A DNA stretch of 64,000 nt from Choristoneura fumiferana (Eukaryota; Arthropoda; Insecta; Lepidoptera; Tortricidae), in contig NC_133486.1 in the NCBI RefSeq assembly GCF_025370935.1, positions 8,500,330 through 8,564,329 on the forward strand. The letters are read 5' to 3'. Below the pieces are notes generated by a model. That model was given only the letters and a program-made list of their open reading frames with translations, ran no database searches and was not told the DNA's origin. Positions 56,408 through 64,000 of this stretch are shown here, piece by piece (positions within the stretch are counted from its first letter, which is position 1; the number at the start of each line of letters is the position of its first letter). A program made the position numbers and the translations under genes.

Positions 56408-56805
56408 TACCGAGTGTGGCCTGTAATATGAGCAAATAATTAAAATGTAGATCCCATCCCAGCCTATATTCGTCCCACTGCTGGGCACAGGCCTCCTCTC
56501 AGAACAAGAGGGCTTGGGCCATAGTTCCCACGGGCCCAGTGCGGATTGGTAACTTCACACGTACCATTGAATTGCTTCGCAGGTTTGTGCAGGTTTCCTC
56601 ACGATGTTTTCCTTCACCGCAAAGCTCGTGGTAAATTTCAAATGTAATTCCGCACATGAATTTCGAAAAACTCAGAGGTGCGAGCCGGGGTTTGAACCCA
56701 CGACCCTCTGTTTGAGAGGCGATAGGTCAAACCACTAGGCCACCTCGACTAGACCCCCACATAGATCATGCTCGTCAAACTGAACAACATTAGTTCACCG
56801 ACTTA
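56408..56805 (+). repeat. ACCGAGTGTGGCCTGTAA repeat split by a SINE
   Basis: ATACCGAGTGTGGCCTGTAA and AGCAAATAATTAAAATGTAG lie left of the SINE. TCATGCTCGTCAAACTGAAC and AACATTAGTTCACCGACTT lie right of it. The diverged relative at 4581-4670 has both blocks side by side. Confidence 0.65.
56456..56746 (-). mobile_element. Full GAT-tail SINE, minus strand, with probable target duplication
   Basis: Reverse-complement full copy from TCGAGGTGGCCTAGTGG (A box TGGCCTAGTGG, B box GGTTCAAACCC intact) to GGCTGGGATGGG. TAGATCCC at 56448-56455 and TAGACCCC at 56750-56757 flank it with one mismatch, consistent with an aged target duplication. Confidence 0.92.
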
Positions 56806-57640
56806 TAAAAATATATGCTTATGACCGGTTTTTAAAGAAAATAAAAATCTATAACGAATAATTATTGGAGTAGACACATTAATTTTCATATTAAGAAGTG
56901 TTCTGTCAGACAACATTATTAATTTTCATTCAATTATTATGGAATAATCGAGAAAAACCAACAAAAATGCAACGTTGCCAGCTCAGCAGGTATAAACGCT
57001 CTTAATGTGATTTCATCTTTTCAAGCATTATATTTTATCTCTGTTGGAAAAAATAAAAAATTAGTTACCGCCTTACAAACTTACATAATCATCATGTGTC
57101 ATTTGAATCATGTTAGAAAAACAGAGTAAATATAAATGAGTTTTAATAACTATAGCGCAAAGGACTAGTTTCTTAGATAACATTGTCTATCATACGTTAT
57201 GCAAATCGGATTGGCAACCGATAAAATTTCACCAGTTATAGTTGCAAACACATTTAAACTTATTTAAACGAAACGTTATGAGAAGACTAGAAAACTAATA
57301 AAAAAGAAAAGTCTACTTTGCAACCATGGCCGTTGCAATGTGACTGAAATATCGTCTACCAACTTGAGCAAGTCTGCAAGTGAAATGAAAAATACGAGAG
57401 TTTGCATAAGTAAATAATGTAATTGGGCAATTATTCGAGTGTTTTCAACAGCCTTATTTTTCTGGTCACATTTTTTACGAATCGCCTGTAGGTTTTCATG
57501 TCGTTTTCGATTATTTGTTAGATTTCCTGTATTTCTACAGAAAAGTGTCCAGAAAAATAAAAACGTTCGAATAATCGCCTAATTAAAGTGAGACAGTCAC
57601 GAAAGTGGTGACTTAGTTTGACTTCTGTTCTCATCTGTCC
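56806..57640. other. No feature seen
   Basis: AT-rich, no gene or repeat recognised. Confidence 0.4.
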
Positions 57641-58110
57641 GTGCGCCCATACCACTTTAGGCCAATAGCTTCTAAGGCAGGATTATGTCTTCAAACCCAG
57701 GCCTGTCACCAAAAATGCACTTCTGAGTTACACCATGAACTTTCCGGTGAACTAAAACATGTGTGCAAAACTGAGCACAACCAGCCCTACCTTTTTGGGA
57801 TGAGGTTTAAGCATAGCATTGAGCATGTAGGCTGGAGCTGGAGGATCATGGTGTCTCATAAGTGGTCATGGTCTCGCCGGAAGACCAGCGCTGGCTCCAC
57901 CAAAGTAGTCCGCATTTTATGCTGAGGCGGGACCATTTCGGGCACATAAAAAATAAGTATTTTTTTTAATTATTTTCATTTTTCTATTATTTTTTTATTT
58001 TGTATTCTCATTTTATTTTATTTCACTTTATTATTATGATGTTTTTGTTCTGTATATATTATTTATATGTGTGTGTCCCGAATTTTCATTTTCATTTCAT
58101 TTTCATTTTT
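57641..58110 (+). repeat. Probable retroposon: SINE-like part, then T-rich and TTCATT-rich tail
   Basis: The 94-codon frame at 57641-57925 is probably not a gene. AAGGCAGGATTATGTCTTCA, ACTTCTGAGTT and CATGAACTTTCCGGTGAAC recall landmarks of the GAT-tail SINE in order, strongly diverged. GGCGGGACCATTTCGGGCAC follows, then a T-rich stretch ending in repeated TTCATT units (58080-58110). Confidence 0.45.
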
Positions 58111-58799
58111 TCATTAAGTTACTTAGGCGCGTTACGCGTAAGTTTTAGAGGTATTCTAACACAGTAAGCCCACCGTTTAAACTTTAAATCTTCCAACTTG
58201 ATAAATAGCATCATCCTATTTCATCCATTGTCTATTATACTACCATAAATAACCAGTGAAACAGGCCGTATCTAAAATCTCACATACAAACGCAAAGTTA
58301 CGAAAAAGCTAGAGTATAATCTTTTGGCGGCAAAATAATTAATGGCGTAGGCGATAAGGTTTTTAGGATGTTTTGTTAAGTAGTGTTTATAATTTGTTTC
58401 GGACAAGTGACCTTTCACGGCTTGTTTTTTCTATTGTTATGTACTTGAAGCATTAGTATAAGGTGTTTGATTTATTAGTGTGTGAAATATTTGACGTCCA
58501 TCCTTGGTAAGCGGATAGGGTCATATTACGAGTGACCTCAGATCCTGTCTGCATTCTATTATACTGGTTTTTGAAGTTCCAAATAGGGATCTGATGTCAT
58601 GAGAAATACTGAAATATAAGAATTATGTCCGCTATCCTAAGTTCCTAACAAATATCTTATTTTTAGACCGGTTCAAACATTCATTAATTGTTTCCGTTTT
58701 CGATACTTTTTAATTTGGTTTACAAACTTTTATTTTACTAAGAAAGTTTAAGACCATAGGTTGTGTTTAGAATTTGTCTCATTTCTACGAGTAGTAATG
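58111..58799. other. No feature seen
   Basis: Nothing recognised. Confidence 0.35.
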
Positions 58800-59110
58800 T
58801 GAATGTAGTTTGGATAATAATGTAATTCAAGAAAAAGTACAGACAGCAAACAGCTTTTACATCCCTGTATTTTTATTATTATTATTTTTTGTATTTTTTT
58901 TCTTTAATTGTATAATATAGTTTTTAAGTATTTTTTTTGTAATTATATTATTATGAAAAAATGACTTTCTGCCAAGTTTCTTGCGGCGCATTCTTCTTGG
59001 CAATGATGGTCTTTCTGAAAGCGCTGGTAGTTTAAAAAATGACGTGTAAAAGTGCCCATTGCGGCCTATTTACTGAATAAATCATTTGAAATTTTGAAAT
59101 TTGAAATTTT
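58800..59110 (+). mobile_element. LINE 3' UTR with GAATAAATCATTTGAAATT tail
   Basis: GCCAAGTTTCTTGCGGCGCA, AATGATGGTCTTTCTGAAAG and AAAGTGCCCATTGCGGCC end in a partly duplicated ACTGAATAAATCATTT. The layout parallels the minus-strand LINE end at 6945-7235. The opening GTAGTTTGGATAATAATGTA also appears, diverged, at about 46512-46560. Confidence 0.8.
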
Positions 59111-60021
59111 TACTGAATAAATCATTTTATGAAAAGTGAACATCTAAACTTCTTTACTCTGTTAGGACCGTATACAACTTTTAAAAGCTTGAAAATAATG
59201 CAATTAAAATTGTGTTATCAATTTGTCGATATAATATGTTGTTTTGTCATCAGCTTCTTTCAACTTATCATATAAAGTTACAACGATCTTGAAATTTATG
59301 AAATTTATCGTCATAAATTTGCTCTCTTCGGTTTAATGATTATTGTCAGCTTCTGAACGGCCATTTTCGGATCATATCTTTCATTTATTTTATTGCTTCT
59401 TCAACACTTATAATTATTCTTGATGGATATTGTGTAACCGTTAGGCCGTTGGACGTCCTAGTATGGTGCGGTGAGTGTTTTCTTTGTACATTGCGTGGTT
59501 TGCAAGGTAACCACTTTGCGGCGGACATTTTGGCCGTGCAATGAACAAATAAAGTTTTATTTTAACCGAGCCGCTGGTGGTATATAGCCGTAGCCACACC
59601 GTAACAAGATCATGAAAGCATTTTAGAAAGTTAAAAAATATTTATTTTTTAGTATGCGATGACTTTTTATCTTGTGTCATTAAATTCTTGTATAGGTATT
59701 TATTTATTTATTTCGGGGAGCTTAGATACGCCTCTAACTATCTCGACAATATTTTCTATATGGGGGCTTTCGGAGGCGAATAATCGATCTAGCTTTTCTT
59801 ATCACGGGAAAAACACGTGTAGTCGAGTTTTCATGTGTTTTTAGTGCACTTCGAAACCGGAGTTTCAAATCTAGGTCAGACGCGACTAAGTTTCATTTTA
59901 TTAAGTTTTACTATTAAAGATTATTTAAATATGTTAGTATCTTCTCCAAAAATACGATGTAACTAAAAAAAAGAACTCCGAGCAACTTATAATATTATTG
60001 TCCACAGTAAGAACGCACATC
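59111..60021. other. No gene; possible repeat at 59440-59545
   Basis: GCGGACATTTTGGCCGTGCA, then ATGAACAAATAAAG and T/A-rich sequence looks like a retroposon end; TTTTGACCGTGCAATGAAC near 33720 is similar. Otherwise featureless. Confidence 0.35.
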
Positions 60022-60243
60022 AATACTAATATTATAAATGTGAAAGTGTGTTTGTATGTTTGTGTGTTTGTCCGTCTTTCACGCCGTAACGGAGCGACGG
60101 ATCGATGTGATTTTTGGCATAGAGATAGTTTATGGGCCAGAGAGTGACATAGGCTACTTTTTATCCCGAAAAATGCACAGTTCCCGAGGGAACAGCGCGC
60201 GATAACCGAATACCACGCGGGCGGAACCGCGGGCAAAAGCAAG
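60022..60243 (-). mobile_element. TATAATATTAGTA-ending retroposon, full copy
   Basis: Reverse-complement of 8339-8561: from ACTAATATTATAAATGTGAA, through TTCACGCCGTAACGGAGC, to ACCGCGGGCAAAAGC. The similarity to 8339 is close. The 102-codon minus frame is repeat sequence. Confidence 0.9.
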
Positions 60244-61080
60244 TAATAATATAATATTTTAATAACCTTATTTAGTTATGTAGTGTTAATGAGCCTTCAA
60301 GCAAAAAGCATTATAATAAACAGTATCTCATCCTCTACAATGTTGAAATATAAATTGATTATCGATTTCACAAAGGCTTTATCACATCAACGAGTATTGG
60401 ACCGTTTCTCGCGTGACTTTATTATGAACGTACAAAGCTGCTGCATCGTACCTACTTTAAGTTAACTCATTCAAAAACTATAAATTAATGTTGTATTAGT
60501 CTAAGTTTTTTCTGCGGCATTTTTAAGTAAGTAGTGAAATAAAAAGTAGGCTAAGTAGTTTCTATGGAAATTTTAAATAATCCACAAAAAATCACGGGAT
60601 ACAACATGTTTGCTCATCTCATCTGCATTCTTCGGTTGTTGCTGCAGTATGCAACTAATAATTTAATTGTTAGACAGTATGTCTACCCTAAAACTGTAAC
60701 TGTGGCCAAGCCTTTACCGATGCACCGGTTTCTCGACAAGTCGTGAGACAGATCGGCCGACTCGTCGACCGGTCCTAAGGGCCCGCGATGGCACGCCGAC
60801 CCTGGCACACTTCGAAGTCAACAATTCTTACGACCATTGACATAAATCTAGATTCGTAAACGAACTTGGTAATTAAAAAGCGGATTTATCATTTTGTTGC
60901 CCTTGCCATGTATTGGGACGAATACAGGGACGAATTAGGCGTTATGAATCACACTTATAAATATTTGCAACCGCGAATTCTTCGCAAATCGCACCTTGCA
61001 AATTGCAACGGCTTACACCAAATTTAACACACAGATAAATAAAAACAGATCCACATAAAAACAGACAGAAACTAATTAAC
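60244..61080. other. No gene; GC-richer patch at 60718-60815
   Basis: GACAGATCGGCCGACTCGTC and GGGCCCGCGATGGCACGCC form a CpG-containing patch without a recognisable element. The 60-codon frames show no features. Confidence 0.4.
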
Positions 61081-61215
61081 ATTTGTCGACGCGCGTTTTA
61101 GAAACGTGCGTTAACAGCGCGTTTTCATTTTCATAGAGTAGCCGTACAACTCGCATACGTATCGCGTTTGTATCGATACAAACGAGCGTCGACGGTGCGT
61201 TTAAAAAACGTGATT
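61081..61215. repeat. CpG-rich palindromic patch
   Basis: Contains the perfect 20-bp palindrome CGTTTGTATCGATACAAACG (61165-61184). Two related direct blocks flank it: GTCGACGCGCGTTTTAGAAA at 61086 and GTCGACGGTGCGTTTAAAAA at 61189. Possibly a worn MITE, but termini are not clear. Confidence 0.5.
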
Positions 61216-61401
61216 TGCAAGGGCCTTTAGACGCCACTAAAAAAAGCCCATGATGTCATAAAACAATACTTTAAATGCTAAATCCATTACATGTCCATAA
61301 ACAGAATTTGTTTGCCTCAAAGATTCTACAAACATTAACATATAAATATCACCAATTTATTTACTAATTACGAGTAAATATATTTTGTCAGTTATTAAGA
61401 C

Positions 61402-61632
61402 CGATGGGGCCTGATAGCCGATGGGGTTAGAAGGTTCTCGAATGGCGTCCGTGGACCGGGAGACGAGCTATCGGTAGTCCTACAACAAGATGGAGCGACG
61501 ACCTGGTTAAGATCGCGGGATCGCAGTGGATGCGGAAAGCACAAGATCGGTCTGAGTGGAGAGCCTTGGGGAGGCCTATGTCCAGCAGTGGACGTCTTTT
61601 GGTTGATATGATGATGATGATGATGATGATGA
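61402..61632 (+). pseudogene. 5'-truncated RTE-type LINE with 11-bp target duplication
   Basis: GTTATTAAGAC flanks the insert at 61391-61401 and 61633-61643. Inside, the frame reads EWRPWTGRRAIG, TTRWSDDLVKIAG, SQWMRKAQDRSEW, the RTE-clade C-terminus. A missing G in the GGGGAGG run (about 61568) then shifts the frame before GEAYVQQW. The tail is (ATG)n. The upstream part never integrated (5' truncation). Conserved with 15019-15150. Confidence 0.92.
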
Positions 61633-61643
61633 GTTATTAAGAC

Positions 61644-62249
61644 AAGTAGTCAAACCTGAGGTAAAACAACGCACCAATGTGGTATAGCCCTTGAACTTTA
61701 CTGATTTATATGTTGATTAGTATTATTTAAGGTCTATTCGGTGGCGCAACGACCTTCGCAACTATATTAATTGAGTAATATAATATGTTGTTGTCGTTGA
61801 TATTTAGGTGCTGCGGCAAGTTCATAAAATCTGGGTCTAGATCGACGCATAGACATACATACCTACTGCTAAGTGTAGTTGACTTTACCTGCAACAGACG
61901 GACGGACAGACAAACTAGTAGTATCAGGCTGGGAATACACACAGGACTAGGAGGAGGGGAGGTCACGTATTCTCAACCCCCTCCACCCGTTAGTCCGTCG
62001 CTTTGTACATTTACGTACCTATACTAAACGGGTAATCATGATTCAGTATTTAATTTCACCCTAGCTTTACATATATTTCGCTATTGTAAAATTGATTCGA
62101 TAGTACCTACCAGAGATCACCCCCATCTATAAGCACAAAATCAAACGAAGTTTGTCTCGTTTATCATACTTTATAATTAAAGTATATAAGAGGATAACAC
62201 GCAATAGAAACTTCAAGCTGTACCACACCTCTGAAATGACGACATCATG
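61644..62249. other. No confident feature
   Basis: An 80-codon plus frame at 61785-62027, overlapped by a 79-codon minus frame, has no recognisable domain; GACGGACGGACAGACAAAC within it hints at a repeat. Confidence 0.35.
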
Positions 62250-62390
62250 TGCCCATTCGTTTAACTTGATTATGACCTCTCAAGCAGTGGATCATGGGTT
62301 CGCAGCTCTGGATTTCTCGAGATTCACATGTGAAACGACATTTGAAATTTACCCCACGCAAGTAATTTTTAGCCCAAGATTTTTCATCGC
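62250..62390 (+). mobile_element. Diverged head and middle of GAT-tail SINE
   Basis: ACTTGATTATGACCTCTCAA, GCAGTGGATCATGGGTTCGC, TCTCGAGATTCACATGTG and GACATTTGAAATTTACC follow the family order. The B box is mutated. Confidence 0.7.
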
Positions 62391-62863
62391 AAAAGGAACC
62401 CTATGCCTATTTAGGCCAAGATGATTATGATAAAACGTTTTTTTTTTGTATAGGTTTTAGCATTTTACATAAGGAAGATTCGTTTAATTTTACTTGAAAT
62501 CGTTTTATTTCTAAGAAAGAAACAAATTTGTTCCGATTGAAACTTACTCGCATAGCCTAGCTTATTTACTTCCGTTAACAAAACTAACTCATAAAACTCG
62601 ATTGTCTTTCACACCCAATAATACTAATCAAAATCCTATTAATTCTCCAAGTTACAAAACAATGCATAAATCCATATACTCACAATTATTCACAATCGAT
62701 TATCCAGTAATCGGTAATCAATACAAAGATACAATACAAATTGATGTGTTTTTTACCGGGCGTGTAAAAACATGTGAATTTTACTACAATTGCTTCCGAG
62801 ATTTCCAATCTTAGGACTGCATGTGGTGCTTTTTTGCTCGGAATTAATTGGACATTGTATCAG

Positions 62864-63237
62864 TTACTCTAATGTATACATTAGATTAAGAACCCGAACT
62901 CCTACTTCTTTCTGATCATTTTTGACATGCTTGTGGTAGGTCTCCTTCAGCCTTCTCCACTTTTCTCTGTTCTGTGCTACTTGCATCCAGTTTGACCCGG
63001 CTACCCTTTAATGTCATCCTTCCGTCGCATCTGCGGACGTCCTCTCTGCCGTGTCGCGCCCCAGGGTCTCCACTCCAAGGTTTCCTGCACCACCAGTCCT
63101 GCTTTCAAGCAACGTGGCACCCATTGCCACTTCAGGGTAGCTATTCGTTGAACAGCGTCTGCGACCCCATTCTGCTCCCTAACCCACTTGTTTGTATTTT
63201 GGTCTCTCATAGTGATTTCCATCAGTTTTCTTTTCAC
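62864..63237 (-). pseudogene. RTE-type LINE: C-terminal RT fragment with frameshift
   Basis: The minus frame from 63237 reads RKLMEITMRDQNTNKWVREQ, GVADAVQRIATLKW, LEWRPWG and RGRPQMRRKDDIK, ending at a stop near 63001. One base of shift in the A/G run restores VAGSNWMQVAQNREKWRRLK down to the TAA at 62864-62866. These motifs are the conserved C-terminal block of RTE-clade reverse transcriptases. About 120 residues are left of a protein near 1,000 residues, with at least one disabling frameshift. The plus-strand 101-codon frame is a shadow. Confidence 0.9.
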
Positions 63238-63585
63238 CGCCTACCTAAGCCTGGCCTAAAATTAGAAAACACACAATAAAAAATAAGACCAAGCTAAATA
63301 TCTAGATTATTCGGCCCCATGGGGTTCCCACATATCTCTAATAGTTTCACTGGAATTGACAAACCCTTTAAATAAGTTTTTACAAGTAGGTATGTATTGC
63401 TCATTGCTGTGAATCAATGGTGTTTGTGAACTTCCCAATCTGCACTGGGCCCGCGCTGTAACTACGCCTCATCCCCATCATTCTGAGAGCCTGTGGCAAG
63501 TAGTAGGTAGGGTAGGGGTAGGGGGTTAGGTGGGATGAGATAATGTATAATAAATTACAGCTCTGATTACTCGTATCAAGTAATT
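63238..63585 (+). mobile_element. Intergenic with GAT-tail SINE 3' remnant at 63410-63535
   Basis: TGTTTGTGAACTTCCCAATC, TGCACTGGGCCCGCGCTGTA and TCATTCTGAGAGCCTGTGG are family landmarks. The end GTGGGATGAGATAATG replaces GGCTGGGATGATGATG. Confidence 0.65.
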
Positions 63586-63634
63586 AAAAAAACCGGCCAG
63601 GAGCATGTCGGACATGCCCGAAATAGGGTTACGT
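63586..63634 (+). repeat. Terminus of the CCGGCCAAG / GGGTTCCGTA family
   Basis: AAAAAACCGGCCAGGAGCAT, GTCGGACATGCCCGAAATAG, GGTTACGTAAG: one end of the family at 2904, here alone. Confidence 0.7.
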
Positions 63635-64000
63635 AAGTACTTAGTTGTCAACATTTGTTTGTTTTTTTTTTACTCTTTATCCTTTATTGTATAAATAGGT
63701 AGGTAATATTTTATTGAAACTAGTTTTGTCGCATTAAACAGATTTTTACCGCAATTGAATATTATTTTCAAATGGCATGTTTTGAGATTTAAAAAAATTG
63801 GTCCTCTAAAATGTGTTTCTTTAATTGCTTGTCTCATGTGGCAATAGACACAGTCTGGTAAGATCCTGTAATTGTTTGTGTCGAAATCGCGGAAGCGCTA
63901 AGCCCGGGTTCAGCAGCTGACCTCACGAATTGGAGACGGTGTACACCGCACAATTAAGATCCTCGTGACCTGCCATTTAAAGTAGTATGTGCATAATCTA
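63635..64000. other. No feature seen
   Basis: A GC-richer stretch at 63885-63960 (AGCCCGGGTTCAGCAGCTGA) could be repeat-derived, but I do not recognise it. Confidence 0.35.

Noticed and set aside
57641..57925. 94-codon plus frame with several Trp/Cys/His residues
   Set aside because: Its DNA follows diverged SINE landmarks and leads into a T-rich tail; the zinc-finger-like spacing is not regular.
61785..62027. 80-codon plus frame ending in a proline run
   Set aside because: Overlapped by a minus frame, and the GACGGACGGACAGAC tract points to repeat sequence.
1..64000. CRISPR arrays, rRNA genes, telomeric TTAGG arrays, viral insertions
   Set aside because: None is visible: no regularly spaced identical repeats, no rRNA motifs, no TTAGG arrays, and the only reverse-transcriptase remnants are LINE C-termini.

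Overview
The window looks like moth or butterfly (lepidopteran) nuclear DNA. It is AT-rich and almost free of conserved coding sequence. It is dense in repeats I recognise as typical of lepidopteran genomes: tRNA-derived SINEs with (GAT)n or TTTA-rich tails, a SINE ending in TCGAATAAA, RTE-type LINE 3' ends that finish in (ATG)n, a family ending in TATAATATTAGTA, the AACCCCCGACGCAAAAAGAG family, and the ACCGGCCAAGTGCGAGTCGG / GGGTTCCGTA family. Family assignments come from recognition and from copies compared inside the window; no database was searched. The species cannot be determined.

The only signal for a host gene is at about 12.5 kb on the plus strand. A TATATAA box is followed about 30 bp later by an ATG-free stretch ending in a consensus splice donor (AAG|GTAAGT at 12643). 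I read this as the promoter and non-coding first exon of a gene. Its coding exons are either far downstream or outside the window, so much of 12.6-64 kb may be its first intron. I found no convincing coding exon downstream. A small ORF at 49352-49594 is only a weak candidate.

The rest is layered mobile-element debris. 1-12.4 kb holds SINE fragments, a perfect 37-bp-arm palindrome (2729-2806) and many copies of two short repeat families. 12.6-23.7 kb holds intron-like AT-rich DNA, three LINE 3' ends and a 102-bp-arm foldback element (22009-22330). 23.7-27 kb is a dense cluster: a tRNA-SINE, a SINE nested in another repeat with a 13-bp target duplication, a Harbinger-like MITE flanked by TAA, and a palindrome inside a SINE tail. 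27-39 kb is mostly featureless. 39-47.2 kb is rich in DNA transposons: a TA-flanked MITE, a GC-rich PIF/Harbinger derivative with a 55-codon transposase start, a TTA-flanked MITE, a 452-bp MITE, a MITE inside a SINE and a second foldback. 48-64 kb is quieter, with tandem and nested SINEs at 55.8-56.8 kb and two LINE ends at 61.4 and 63 kb.

The elements do not form a pathway. They record successive insertions, and several can be ordered by nesting. The observations most worth following are the two foldback elements that share a sequence block, the perfect palindromes, the Harbinger derivative, and the isolated promoter with its first exon.
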